Assembly: GCA_963588905.1 (NCBI GenBank)
Contig: CAVAJF010000037.1
Span: forward strand, 124,001 to 188,000
Direction: 5' to 3'
Source of the DNA: Butyricicoccus_A sp963588905
GTDB taxonomy: Bacteria; Bacillota; Clostridia; Oscillospirales; Butyricicoccaceae
Length of the DNA stretch: 64,000 nt
The position numbers and the translations under genes were made by a program. Below, in pieces: positions 7,441 to 15,923 of the stretch (position 1 is its first letter; every line of letters starts with the position of its first letter). A model generated the notes under the pieces. That model was not told the origin of the DNA. It saw nothing but the letters and a program-made list of their open reading frames with translations, and searched no databases.

Positions 7441-8238
7441 TTACTGCATACTGTCAACAATCTGTTTCATGGTCTGATTGGAAACCTGCCCGCTCAGGGT
7501 ATACCGAATACCGTGAGCGACGAATATCGCATATCTTCTGTCCTGAAAGTTTGGATCACTGGGTATTGTATCCGAGGTTTCCTTGACTATATTTACGGTG
7601 TAGCCTTGGGCACAGGTATAGGTTTCCTCTAATTCATAGTATCCGAGATAATCTCGTTCAGAGGGAAGAGAATCACCGCCGCAGCTGATGACGACCTCCA
7701 GAGAAACAGGAGAATAGTATTGTTTTCCATGAGAATATCGATATTCATGAATCTCTTGGTCATATACGAGATCGCTGGTGTCACCTAAGATATAGTTGTC
7801 TATGGTGATCCAATGCTCTGTTTTGTTGTCCGTTTCATCACAAATACGCATAAAATCAGAATCTTCAGAGAGTGGAGAATCCAGCAGAGAAATTCCAAGC
7901 TCCTGCATGAGCTTTCGATACGAACCGGCGTGAAATTCCTCAAATCCGTCAGGATGTTCGACAGGATTGACGTGGACTTGATACATGGGATTGAGTTCGG
8001 GCAATTCTTGCTGATTGACGTGTCCGCGATTTAAAATAAAGGCTGTGCTGGCAAAAACGGTTCCGATACAGAGAATACCTGCAAGAAGGAAAGCAAGCAA
8101 ACGCTTGCGGCGGAAGAGAAGAGAATATGGTTTTTGTGGTTTTGCACGCTGCTGTACGCGGTTGCACAGATCCGGGGTAAAACGTATGGCATCTAACGCA
8201 TCATTGAGTTGCTTTTGTATGGCATCATGCTTCTTCAT
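7441..8238 (-). CDS. Membrane-anchored anti-sigma-factor-like protein
   Basis: A 265-residue protein with a short cytoplasmic N-terminus, one membrane segment (about residues 46-70, LLAFLLAGILCIGTVFASTAF) and a roughly 190-residue outer domain. Its start lies inside the last codons of the ECF sigma gene (14-base overlap), the standard arrangement of a co-translated anti-sigma factor that holds the sigma at the membrane until a signal arrives. I recognise no zinc-finger (HxxxCxxC) motif. The outer domain resembles the DUF4367 type loosely. Function is inferred from topology and linkage, not from a specific domain match. Confidence 0.65.
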   Translation of the reverse strand: MKKHDAIQKQLNDALDAIRFTPDLCNRVQQRAKPQKPYSLLFRRKRLLAFLLAGILCIGTVFASTAFILNRGHVNQQELPELNPMYQVHVNPVEHPDGFEEFHAGSYRKLMQELGISLLDSPLSEDSDFMRICDETDNKTEHWITIDNYILGDTSDLVYDQEIHEYRYSHGKQYYSPVSLEVVISCGGDSLPSERDYLGYYELEETYTCAQGYTVNIVKETSDTIPSDPNFQDRRYAIFVAHGIRYTLSGQVSNQTMKQIVDSMQ

Positions 8239-8731
8239 AGTCCACCTCCTGCAAGATTTTTTTCAACTTGACCTTTGCCCGATGGATTCGCTGTGCTGTT
8301 GTATTTACGTTTTTGTGGATAATTTCTGCGATTTCTTTCGTAGATAAATCCTGATAATAGTACATCAGAATGAGTTCTCGATCTGCTCTCGGAAGAGAGG
8401 CAATGGCACTTGCCAGACTATTCTGCTGCAAAAGCGTGTCAAATGGGTTGACGGATTCTGAAGCGGCTTCTGTCAGAGAAACAGGCGGTGTACGAAACCA
8501 CCGCGTGCGCATGATGTTTTTGCAGCAATTGATGGCAATGCGGGTTAACCAAGTCTTCTCTGAGGAAGCATGTGCAAAGGTACCGTAGGATCGCGCAGCT
8601 TTGAGAAAGGTTTCCTGTGCGGCATCCTCCGCTAGGTGATAATCCTTGAGATACAGAAAGCACATGCGAAGAATCGAGTCACCGTATTCTTGCATCCATC
8701 GGGCGAGAAGTTCGTCCTGCAAGATATTCAC
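8225..8731 (-). CDS. ECF-type RNA polymerase sigma factor
   Basis: A 168-residue sigma-70-family protein of minimal ECF form. Region 2 includes LKDYHLAEDAAQETFLKA (about residues 28-45) and region 4 has a helix-turn-helix, YYYQDLSTKEIAEI (about 124-137), followed by QRIHRAKVKLKKIL. The start follows AGGAGGTGAATATC. The leader contains GTGTCTAACT on the minus strand, which might be an autoregulated ECF -10 element, but no clear -35 partner was confirmed. It is co-transcribed with, and overlaps, the downstream anti-sigma-like gene. Target promoters are unknown. Confidence 0.88.
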   Translation of the reverse strand: MNILQDELLARWMQEYGDSILRMCFLYLKDYHLAEDAAQETFLKAARSYGTFAHASSEKTWLTRIAINCCKNIMRTRWFRTPPVSLTEAASESVNPFDTLLQQNSLASAIASLPRADRELILMYYYQDLSTKEIAEIIHKNVNTTAQRIHRAKVKLKKILQEVDYEEA

Positions 8732-8811
8732 CTCCTATAACGATGATTTTCTATTAGTTAGACACACGCTAGAAGGCGAATATGACAAGTAAAATCAAAA
8801 ATAGGCAAAAC

Positions 8812-8839
8812 AAAAAACGCATCCAACCGGATGCGTTTT
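8812..8839 (-). terminator. rpsT terminator
   Basis: An 11-bp perfect stem AAAACGCATCC / GGATGCGTTTT with a 4-base loop; on the minus strand it runs into TTTTTTG. It lies 28 bases after the rpsT stop. Confidence 0.9.
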
Positions 8840-8866
8840 CATTTCCAATTAAATCAAAGCAAGGGC

Positions 8867-9130
8867 TTACTTGGAAGCGTTCAGCTTGAGGGTCAGAGCG
8901 CTCTTCTTGTTAGCAGCCTTGTTCTTGTGAATCAGATTCTTTGCAGCAGCCTTGTCGAGGGCCTTAACTGCGGTCTTATATGCAGACTCTGCAACAGCCT
9001 TATCCTCAGATGCAACTGCAGCGTCAAACTTCTTCAGAACGGTCTTCAGCTCGGAACGAGCAGCCTGATTGCGAGCATCCTTTACCTTGGTAACGAGTAC
9101 GCGCTTCTTGGCAGACTTGATATTCGGCAT
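8867..9130 (-). CDS. rpsT: 30S ribosomal protein S20
   Basis: An 87-residue highly basic, helical protein that binds 16S rRNA. The start MPNIKSAKKRVLV and the internal NLIHKNKAANKKSALT are the family hallmarks. The ATG follows AAGGAGGTGGACACCA; the open frame 19 codons upstream is not used. As in many Firmicutes it is divergent from gpr, the spore protease gene, and is transcribed alone with its own terminator. Confidence 0.97.
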   Translation of the reverse strand: MPNIKSAKKRVLVTKVKDARNQAARSELKTVLKKFDAAVASEDKAVAESAYKTAVKALDKAAAKNLIHKNKAANKKSALTLKLNASK

Positions 9131-9373
9131 TGGTGTCCACCTCCTTACTCCATTTAATCTATTAGTCAGTAATTGAAATTCTATCACGAGATGAACGAAA
9201 AATCAAGAGCCAATTGTGTTTTTCATAGGAAATTCCCCAAAAAATACGTCAGACACCTCGTAGATTGGATAAATCGTACAGAGAAATTCGGGAGCAAACC
9301 GATATTTTCCTTGTTTCTCCGCATAGAATGCGAATATTATACGCACACTGGACGGGGAAGGGAGAGAGAAAAT

Positions 9374-10234
9374 ATGGCAGTACGAACCGATCTTGCGCTG
9401 GAATTGGCAGAGGGAAAGCACGTTTCCCAGCAGACGCAGACGATAGAAGGCTTTGACCTGCACACGGTTTCTGTGACGAAAACCGATACGGCATTTGGCA
9501 GACCGCCGGGACAATATATGACGCTGTCCATGCAGGAGGTGCTGCGCAGAGAGGCGGATGCCTTTCCGCGCGCCTGCCGCGCCGTGGCGCAGATCCTGCG
9601 GCAGCTGGCGCCGAGCAATCAGGACCCGCGCGCGCCGGTTCTTGTCATCGGTCTGGGCAATCGCGCGGTGACGCCGGACGCCGTCGGGCCGCTGTGCTGT
9701 CAGAACGTCTTGGCGACACGGCATTTGGTCGAGCGCTCGCCGGAGCAGTTTCGCGCGTTTCGTCCGGTAGCCGTGCTGGCACCGGGTGTTCTGGGCACGA
9801 CTGGCGTGGAAACCGGAGAGATTGTACAGGGGGTCATCGACCGCATTCGTCCGGAATTGGTTCTCGCTGTCGATGCATTGGCGGCGCGGCGGCTCAGTCG
9901 TCTGATGTGTACGATTCAAATCACAGATACCGGCATTGTGCCGGGCTCCGGTGTCGGAAATGCGCGGACTGCCTTGACACAGGAGTCGCTGGGAGTTCCG
10001 GTCATCGCTTTGGGTGTGCCGACAGTGGTGGATGGCGCGACGCTGGCGGCGGATATTGCCCAGCAGTCCGGTGCACAGTGCGAGGCATTGGAGGACTTAA
10101 ATACGCCGGTTTTGGTCACGACGCGAGATGTTGACCAGCAGACGGCGGATGCGGCGCGGGTGATCGGCTACGGCATCAATTTGTTTTTGCATCCTTCGCT
10201 GGACATTGAGGATATGGATTTGTTTCTGTCTTAA
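9374..10234 (+). CDS. gpr: GPR endopeptidase (spore protease)
   Basis: This 286-residue aspartic-type protease degrades small acid-soluble spore proteins at germination after self-processing. It starts MAVRTDLALE; the early RTDLALE segment is the propeptide region, and VIGLGNRAVTPDAVGP and SGVGNAR are conserved blocks of the family. Length is shorter than B. subtilis GPR (about 370 residues) but normal for Clostridia. The start follows GGAAGGGAGAG by about 5 bases. Upstream GCATAGAATGCGAATATTAT could be a forespore-sigma promoter, but spacing is uncertain. It leads the block gpr, spoIIP and ger genes. Confidence 0.93.
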   Translation: MAVRTDLALELAEGKHVSQQTQTIEGFDLHTVSVTKTDTAFGRPPGQYMTLSMQEVLRREADAFPRACRAVAQILRQLAPSNQDPRAPVLVIGLGNRAVTPDAVGPLCCQNVLATRHLVERSPEQFRAFRPVAVLAPGVLGTTGVETGEIVQGVIDRIRPELVLAVDALAARRLSRLMCTIQITDTGIVPGSGVGNARTALTQESLGVPVIALGVPTVVDGATLAADIAQQSGAQCEALEDLNTPVLVTTRDVDQQTADAARVIGYGINLFLHPSLDIEDMDLFLS

Positions 10235-10304
10235 ACGCGGCATATCTTCCCGCCGGTACGAATAGAATTTTGTACAGGACACGGCGGGAAAGGCAGGGAG
10301 ACAC

Positions 10305-11450
10305 ATGAAACGAAACAAGTCATGGATACCCATGTGGAGCATTCCCTGCCTCATCATGGCCGGTGGTCTGCTGGCGGCGGATCGGCTGGGCGGCGGGGAA
10401 AAGCTGGAGCAGTGGATGCAGACGCTTGCGGGCAATACAGACTTTGTACAGGCTGCGCTGTCGTCGGAAATCGGTGCGCCGGGCTGGGAATCGGTATCCG
10501 AACACACGCCGCAGACCGTGAGTGTGTCGGAAATTGTCGCGGCGCAGGCGCTGCCGGAAAGCATGACGGACGGCGAAAGCTGCGATACCGATGCCAGCGA
10601 GACATTGGTTTCTGAGAGTCTGTTTGCGCTGCCGGACAATGTGCAGAAGGCGGTAGATACCTCGGATGCACCGACACAGACCGCTGATGGCGCGGCGGTC
10701 AAACAGCTGACGATCACAGGGCAAAAGGGCGGCTATCCCGGACAGGACGGCGTGTATATTTCCAATGATTCCGGTTTATCCTATGATTTGGGAGAGATGC
10801 TGGCGTCGCCGCTCAAAATTACGAAACAGGCATCCGCAGATCAACCGACCGTGATGATTTTGCATACCCATGCGAGCGAAGCCTATGTCGATCAGCATGG
10901 CGGCAGATCGGAAGATCCGGCGCACAATGTCGTATACATTGGCGATGTGCTGACGCAGGTCTTGCAGGAACAGGGCATTGGCGTTGTGCATTGTCGGGAA
11001 ATCATTGATTCCCCGAGCTATAACAAGTCGTATAGCCGCGCGATGGAAATTATAGAGGCGCAGCAAAAGAAAACGCCATCGCTGCAAGTGATTATTGATT
11101 TGCATCGGGATTCCATGATTACCGCATCGGGGATGGAGTATAAAGTTGTGTCGGAAATTGACGGACAGACCTGTGCGCAGCTCATGTTTGTCATGGGTAC
11201 CAATGCCGGCGGCAAGACACATCCGCATTGGAAAAGCAACTTGAACTTTGCTGTCAACCTGCAAAAACGGATTTTGGCAGACTATCCGACGCTTATGCGT
11301 CCGATCAATCTGCGCAAACAGCGGTTTAATGAACAGGCGACGACCGGCAGCATGATTTTAGAGTGCGGAACGAGTGGAAACACCATAGAGGAAGTGGAGG
11401 TTGCCATTCGTGCGTTTGGAAAAAAGCTGGCGGAGGAGCTACAGCCGTGA
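10305..11450 (+). CDS. spoIIP: Stage II sporulation protein P
   Basis: A 381-residue engulfment hydrolase with a membrane anchor (about residues 10-27), a variable Ser/Thr/Ala-rich stalk to about residue 130 and a C-terminal zinc amidase/endopeptidase domain. MILHTHASEAY (HTH at 187-189), the later LHRDS and near-terminal ECGTSGN match SpoIIP. With SpoIID and SpoIIM it degrades septal peptidoglycan during engulfment. The gpr-spoIIP order is the same as in Bacillus. Its TGA stop overlaps the GTG start of the next gene (GTGA), so translation is probably coupled to the germinant-receptor genes. Confidence 0.93.
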   Translation: MKRNKSWIPMWSIPCLIMAGGLLAADRLGGGEKLEQWMQTLAGNTDFVQAALSSEIGAPGWESVSEHTPQTVSVSEIVAAQALPESMTDGESCDTDASETLVSESLFALPDNVQKAVDTSDAPTQTADGAAVKQLTITGQKGGYPGQDGVYISNDSGLSYDLGEMLASPLKITKQASADQPTVMILHTHASEAYVDQHGGRSEDPAHNVVYIGDVLTQVLQEQGIGVVHCREIIDSPSYNKSYSRAMEIIEAQQKKTPSLQVIIDLHRDSMITASGMEYKVVSEIDGQTCAQLMFVMGTNAGGKTHPHWKSNLNFAVNLQKRILADYPTLMRPINLRKQRFNEQATTGSMILECGTSGNTIEEVEVAIRAFGKKLAEELQP

Positions 11451-12919
11451 GCGGAAAGGAAGTATTTGCATTGAATCTATCCTTCACAACCGATTTAGAT
11501 GAAAATATTGCAAGGATGAAGCAGTTGTTTGTGCACGACAATACATTTATCTGCCGTGAGGTGCGGGGCAGGGGACAGCCTGCTCTGCGCATGGCGCTGT
11601 TCTTTTTTGACGGCATGGTAAACAGTCAGGCCATCAATGACAGCTTGGTCAAACCGGTGAGCCTGTGGACGGGCGCGCCGCTGCCGATGCCGGATGTCAT
11701 TCGTGAGGTGCTGCACATTGATGACTGTCCGTTTGATCCGGAACCGGACAAGCTGATGGCAGCGTTTTTATACGGCGACACGATTGTCTTGGTGGATGGA
11801 GACAGCAGACCGGCGGTTGTCAACACCAAAGGCTTTGCCAAGCGCGGCCCGGATGAGCCGGACAACGAAAAGGTGCTGCGCGGCCCGAGAGAGGGCTTTA
11901 CCGAGGCGTTTATGGGCAATTTGGCACTCATTCGCCGCCGCCTGCGCACGCCCAATCTGTGTTTTGAGTTTTCCGACATCGGCTCTGTGACACATACCAC
12001 GGTCAGCGTATGTTATATTGACGGCATTGCGGATCAGACCGTGCTGGCAGAGGTCAAAAAACGATTGCAGAATATTCCGCTGGATTCCGTCTTAGATGCC
12101 AATTATCTCAGTGAAATCATTCGGGATGACCGGTTTTCCCCGTTTCCGACGACGGGATTTACCGAACGGCCGGATATTGTCGCGGCAAAGCTGCTGGAGG
12201 GACGCATTGCGATTGTCGTGGACGGCACGCCGGTCGTGCTGACGGTGCCGCACATCTTGCAGGAGACCTTTCAGGCAAACGACGATTACTATATCTCGTT
12301 TTTGTATACCAACTTGACGCGCTGGCTGCGCGTGCTGGGCTTTGTGCTGACGCTGACGCTTCCGGCGGTGTATGTTGCGCTGCTCACATGGCAGCAGGAG
12401 ATGCTGCCGACGCGCCTGCTGTTTTCCATTTCTGCCGCGCGGCAGGGCGTGCCGTTTACGACATTCACCGAAGCGGTCGGCACGCTGGCGGTGTTTGAAA
12501 TATTAAAAGAGGCCGGTACGCGCACGCCGGATACGATTGGACAAGCGCTTTCGATTGTTGGTGGGCTGGTGCTCGGACAAGCTGCGGTGGATGCCCGGTT
12601 TGTCTCTGCGCCAATGGTCATTATCATTGCGTTTTCCGGCGTCACAGCACTCATCGTGCCCAAGCTGCGCACAGCAACCCTGCTGTTACGCTTTTTTCTG
12701 CTGGTGTGTGCGGCGATTTTGGGACTGTATGGCGTGTTGTTTGGCACGTGCCTCATTGTGGCGCATGTGTGCCGTCTGACATCGTTTGGCGTGCCGTATC
12801 TGACCAATGTGCTGGCGGCGGAAAAACACAGCCAACGCGATGTGCTGCTTCGATTCCCGTGGTTTGCGATGAAGCCGACGCACCGATTTCTCGCCGGTTG
12901 GCGCGGGGTGCGCCGATGA
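11447..12919 (+). CDS. Spore germination receptor subunit A (GerAA/GerKA family)
   Basis: This 490-residue A-subunit of a Ger-type nutrient receptor sits in the spore inner membrane. An N-terminal soluble domain of about 280 residues (with the family's FFFDGMVN and VRGPREGF-like LRGPREGF motifs) is followed by a C-terminal membrane domain (about residues 285-460) containing LPAVYVAL and the Gly-rich TIGQALSIVGGLVLGQAAV. The start is GTG 11447, overlapping the spoIIP stop, with GGAGGAG about 8 bases upstream; the longer open frame is not used. It couples by ATGA overlap to the C-subunit gene. Confidence 0.93.
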   Translation: MSGKEVFALNLSFTTDLDENIARMKQLFVHDNTFICREVRGRGQPALRMALFFFDGMVNSQAINDSLVKPVSLWTGAPLPMPDVIREVLHIDDCPFDPEPDKLMAAFLYGDTIVLVDGDSRPAVVNTKGFAKRGPDEPDNEKVLRGPREGFTEAFMGNLALIRRRLRTPNLCFEFSDIGSVTHTTVSVCYIDGIADQTVLAEVKKRLQNIPLDSVLDANYLSEIIRDDRFSPFPTTGFTERPDIVAAKLLEGRIAIVVDGTPVVLTVPHILQETFQANDDYYISFLYTNLTRWLRVLGFVLTLTLPAVYVALLTWQQEMLPTRLLFSISAARQGVPFTTFTEAVGTLAVFEILKEAGTRTPDTIGQALSIVGGLVLGQAAVDARFVSAPMVIIIAFSGVTALIVPKLRTATLLLRFFLLVCAAILGLYGVLFGTCLIVAHVCRLTSFGVPYLTNVLAAEKHSQRDVLLRFPWFAMKPTHRFLAGWRGVRR

Positions 12920-13893
12920 GACGCGTGGGCGTGGCTGTGCTGCTGTGTCTCCTGCTGTCCGGATGCAGCTGGAAAGACGCGGGAGATTTGTCTGCCGTGA
13001 CCGCAGGGGCTGTGTCGAAAAGCGGGCAGCGGTATCAGCTGACGGCAGAGCTTGCGGTGCCCGATGCGGACAGTGCCGTACCGGCATCCAAACAGGTATC
13101 CGGCAGTGCACAGACGATGGAACAGGCGATAGACAACACAGGGACAGGCTTGGATACCCAATTGTATTGGAGCCATGCGCGCGTACTGTTTTTTGATGAT
13201 ACCGTGCTGGAAACCGGCATTCGCTCCTGTGTGCGGCAGCTGCACGCGGACAGCGCCGTGCGTCCCTCTGTGCGGCTGTGTGTGGTGCGAGATGAACGGG
13301 CAGACGAGATTTTTTCTTGTGCGTCCATCAGCGGGGAACCGATAGGCTTTTCTGTGGGAGACAGCTTGTCGTATGCTGTCCAGCAGTCGCAAATGCCGGA
13401 TATGCCGCTGTATCGCGTGTACAATGCGCTGGAAACACAGGGGATAGATCCGGTACTTCCAGCGGTTTCCATCCGAGGAGAGCAGGCGCAGCTGGACGGA
13501 TGCGCATTATTTTCCGGTGAGACATGTACAGGATGGCTGAATGAGGAACAGACTGCCGTATTGGCTCTGCTGCTCCACAGCGGGGAGCAGGCGGCATTGT
13601 ATGACGATGGTGAACCGCTTGCGCTTCGGAAGATGCGCGTGCAGCTCGTGCAGGGGCGGGATACGTGGGAAATTCGGCTGCGCGCACAAGCCGCCTGCGA
13701 CAGGGAAAACCAGCTCCAGCGCGCGGCGCGGGTCGCGCAGGAGCAGTGCACGCGCGTGATCGAGCGGCTCAAGCAAGCCGATTGTGATGCGCTGGGCATC
13801 GGACGACTGAGCGGACAAGCATGGCGCACAGTGCCTGTCAACGTGTCTGTGACGATGACTGCCGCGCAGAATACAGAAGGAGGAAATCAATGA
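12916..13893 (+). CDS. Spore germination receptor lipoprotein subunit C (GerAC family)
   Basis: A 325-residue lipoprotein: a short basic N-terminus, hydrophobic core and lipobox LLSGC with the lipidated Cys near residue 17. GerAC proteins form the outer-surface subunit of the germinant receptor. Family features such as the SWKD start (compare GCW-x-E/D) and the internal GFSVGDSLSYAVQQ segment are visible, but the protein is short and divergent compared with the usual 370-400 residues. It overlaps its neighbours on both sides by 4 bases (ATGA). The gene order is A-C-B rather than the classic A-B-C. Confidence 0.88.
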   Translation: MRRVGVAVLLCLLLSGCSWKDAGDLSAVTAGAVSKSGQRYQLTAELAVPDADSAVPASKQVSGSAQTMEQAIDNTGTGLDTQLYWSHARVLFFDDTVLETGIRSCVRQLHADSAVRPSVRLCVVRDERADEIFSCASISGEPIGFSVGDSLSYAVQQSQMPDMPLYRVYNALETQGIDPVLPAVSIRGEQAQLDGCALFSGETCTGWLNEEQTAVLALLLHSGEQAALYDDGEPLALRKMRVQLVQGRDTWEIRLRAQAACDRENQLQRAARVAQEQCTRVIERLKQADCDALGIGRLSGQAWRTVPVNVSVTMTAAQNTEGGNQ

Positions 13894-14942
13894 AACCCAT
13901 CAGCAGCCGACAGGCGACATGCCTGCTTCTCGTTGTGCTCAGCGGTTGGTCGCTGACTATGACGGCACAGGACGGGCGAGATGGCTGGATTGCTCTTTTG
14001 CTGGCCGGATTGTGCAGCCTGCCGGTTGCCGCGCTGTGCTGTTTGGCCTGTGAACGGATGCCGCAAGGCGATTGGTTTCAGCTGCCGCGCGCGGCGTTTG
14101 GCGCGAGGGGCGGCACGCTGTATGTGTGGGTGCTGGCAGCGATTTCCCTGTGGTCGCTGTGCATGACAGTGCTCAGCGGCGTGATTTTCCTGCGGACGGT
14201 ATCCGGCGGGATTTGGCCGGTGTGGCTGCTGACGGCGGCGCTGCTTGTGTGTGCGGCAGCGGCGGCGCATCGGGGCGTACAGCCATTGGTTTTGTGGATG
14301 CAGCCCATGGTGTGGCTGGTTGTGCTGGCACTGCTCGTCTCGTTGGTGCTCAGCTGGAAACAGCTGCATGTTTATGAACTGCGTCCGGTTTTGTCGGACG
14401 GCGTGAAGGATTTACCCAAACGCGTGTATTTGCTGCTGTCTGTGCCGTTTGGCGAGGTCTTTTATGCGGCGGCTGTGCTCGGCGGACAGGGAACACGCAT
14501 TCGGAATGGTTTGCTGCGGGCTTGTGTGCTGGCGGGGATTTTGCTCAGTGTGCTGTATCTGCGCAACATTTGCCTGCTCGGGGAGGCGGGCGCGCGCGGG
14601 GTGCTGTATCCGTCTTATACAGCGGCAAGTGTGCTGTCGTTTGGCGAGGCGTTTCAGCGCGGAGAAGTCCTGATTTCCGGCAGTCTGCTCGTGTGCACCG
14701 TGGCGCGCGCGGCCTTGATTTTATCGTTTTTTGCTGGATGTGTGCAGGCGGGAAGCACATGCAGAAAATCACGCGCTGTGTGGCTCGGTGTCATATTGAC
14801 TGGTGCGATTTGCATTTTATGCGCAGGCAGCAATCAAGCATTTGGAATGGCACAGCAATGGTATCAGATTTTGTTCCTGCCGGTCGCTGTGCTCGCGGCA
14901 GGCGGTCTGTTTCTAAAAGTGTATACTATGAGCGGTTCGTAG
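13890..14942 (+). CDS. Spore germination receptor permease subunit B (GerAB family)
   Basis: A 350-residue permease with about ten hydrophobic helices, the transporter-like (APC superfamily) B-subunit thought to bind the germinant. The N-terminus MKPISSRQATCLLLVV and the later LLSVPFGEVFYAA resemble the family's conserved blocks. It starts by ATGA overlap with the C-subunit gene, with AAGGAGGAAATCA as the ribosome site. Its last approximately 80 codons and 3' flank are duplicated 1.24 kb downstream (94-95% identical), marking the edge of the accessory island. Confidence 0.9.
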   Translation: MKPISSRQATCLLLVVLSGWSLTMTAQDGRDGWIALLLAGLCSLPVAALCCLACERMPQGDWFQLPRAAFGARGGTLYVWVLAAISLWSLCMTVLSGVIFLRTVSGGIWPVWLLTAALLVCAAAAAHRGVQPLVLWMQPMVWLVVLALLVSLVLSWKQLHVYELRPVLSDGVKDLPKRVYLLLSVPFGEVFYAAAVLGGQGTRIRNGLLRACVLAGILLSVLYLRNICLLGEAGARGVLYPSYTAASVLSFGEAFQRGEVLISGSLLVCTVARAALILSFFAGCVQAGSTCRKSRAVWLGVILTGAICILCAGSNQAFGMAQQWYQILFLPVAVLAAGGLFLKVYTMSGS

Positions 14943-15027
14943 CGGGTAACAAGAAACTTTTGGGTAGATTATGAAAGTTAAGCGACGTCAACAAAATAAT
15001 GTGATGTATCTTGTGTAACATTTACAA

Positions 15028-15056
15028 TTGAATTTGGGAATATCTTGTGTTATACT
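15028..15056 (+). promoter_or_regulatory. Promoter of cargo module 1
   Basis: TTGAAT (15028-15033), a 17-base spacer and TATACT (15051-15056). Both hexamers and the spacer length are unchanged in the second copy at 16270-16298. Confidence 0.8.
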
Positions 15057-15105
15057 ATACAAAACTAACAAATATCTTCTCGAATAAAGAATGGAGCGGA
15101 GTCCA

Positions 15106-15132
15106 ATGAAGCAAACATGGCGTAGACGTTAA
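15106..15132 (+). CDS. Leader ORF, MKQTWRRR (copy 1)
   Basis: An 8-codon ORF (ATG to TAA) follows GGAGTCCA, about 50 bases after the predicted transcription start and 57 bases before the next gene. An in-frame ATG at 15091 would add MERSP. In copy 2 the peptide is identical and the CAA codon has become the synonymous CAG, while flanking bases differ. It looks like a translated leader peptide that may control downstream expression. Too short for confident gene calling. Confidence 0.45.
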   Translation: MKQTWRRR

Positions 15133-15189
15133 TCCGCATTTCGGTTTCATAGAAAATAGTAAATGTGAAGTAATTGTATAGATAATAAA

Positions 15190-15816
15190 ATGAAAATAAA
15201 AGCTGCTGTTGGCATAGCAATACTATGTATAGGATTCTTGCTGTTTGGGATGTTTGTGCCGATTTCAACAGAAACAGAGGAGTATCTCCTGCAAGATTTA
15301 CCTGAGCAATATATGGATACAAAACAGGAATGGGAAGAAATGCAATCTGCATTTTCTCTATTAAATGGATGGAGCAGGACAACAGATACAGCATATGTCA
15401 GTACGACAAAAACTCTCTTTGGAAGAAATTGCACGGTTGTACGCATACCATATTTGTGCTGTAAGATCACAGACGTTGGTACGGCGGGAAAATCGAGTTG
15501 GAGTATTGTGTATGGCACAGTTTGCTCCGATAAAGGCACTGAACTCTGTAAAAGAACATCGTCGGTTTCGCTGACGATTCGATCTGATGACAACACGGTT
15601 ATTTATACAGAAGGACAACCGATAGATGAGGCAAGCAATGTGTTACAACTTTCGACAGAACAAGTTTCGGATATGTTGACAATTGATGCTGTAACGATAG
15701 ACTCTGATAAACAAAAAGACAAACCATGCCAAGTGACGATGACGTGCAAAACAACAGTGGATGGAATTGGAGAATTGCAGGTGACTGCAACTGCAGACTA
15801 TTTAGGAAACACATAA
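15190..15816 (+). CDS. Membrane-anchored or secreted protein of unknown function (module 1 cargo)
   Basis: I do not recognise this 208-residue protein. It starts MKIKAAVGIAILCIGFLL, a signal or anchor segment (about residues 4-24), followed by a hydrophilic outer domain with six Cys (two adjacent in YLCCK), which could form disulfides. The domain is rich in Ser/Thr and beta-forming residues. The ribosome site is weak (GAAGTAATT far upstream). It is the only gene between the two copies of the gerAB-promoter repeat and ends at an 82-bp repeat holding a terminator. AT-rich unlike the ger operon, which suggests transfer. Confidence 0.7.
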   Translation: MKIKAAVGIAILCIGFLLFGMFVPISTETEEYLLQDLPEQYMDTKQEWEEMQSAFSLLNGWSRTTDTAYVSTTKTLFGRNCTVVRIPYLCCKITDVGTAGKSSWSIVYGTVCSDKGTELCKRTSSVSLTIRSDDNTVIYTEGQPIDEASNVLQLSTEQVSDMLTIDAVTIDSDKQKDKPCQVTMTCKTTVDGIGELQVTATADYLGNT

Positions 15817-15825
15817 AATCACATA

Positions 15826-15865
15826 GAGCGCACAAGGAACCGGGTGTTCCCGCGTGCGCTCTTTT
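15826..15865 (+). terminator. Terminator at the left part of the 82-bp repeat, copy 1
   Basis: Stem GAGCGCAC (15826-15833) / GTGCGCTC (15854-15861), with an inner hairpin GGAAC/GTTCC, and TTTT. It ends module 1. Confidence 0.8.
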
Positions 15866-15908
15866 GTGCGTCAAATTCTCGAGAAAAAGATTGTCGAATG
15901 TTTCTAAT
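15827..15908 (+). repeat. 82-bp module-end repeat, copy 1
   Basis: Matches 22838-22919 at 78 of 82 positions by my count. It consists of the hairpin terminator and a conserved tail (GTCAAATTCTCGAGAAAAAG, then ATTGTC and AATGTTTCTAAT). It lies just right of the module 1 cargo and 15 bases left of the truncated gerAB copy. Confidence 0.9.
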
Positions 15909-15923
15909 AGAAACTATATCGCG

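Larger units (their letters stand above)
14701..15155 (+). repeat. 455-bp direct repeat, copy A (gerAB 3' end, promoter, leader ORF)
   Basis: The copy covers the last 80 codons of gerAB, 213 bases of flank, the promoter at 15028-15056 and the MKQTWRRR leader ORF. Copy B (15943-16397) has the same length with no indels and about 25 substitutions by my count. Similarity stops sharply at CATAGAAA on the right. On the left, copy B continues with 23 bases related to gerAB 14307-14329. Confidence 0.93.

Noticed and set aside
12289..13392. A 367-codon minus-strand frame across the ger genes
   Set aside because: Low-complexity Ser/Thr/Arg translation, antisense to clearly recognised gerAA and gerAC, no ribosome site.
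15726..15923. Extended reading frame leading into the truncated gerAB copy
   Set aside because: The frame overlaps the module 1 gene and the terminator repeat by chance; only 15924-16184 is homologous to GerAB.
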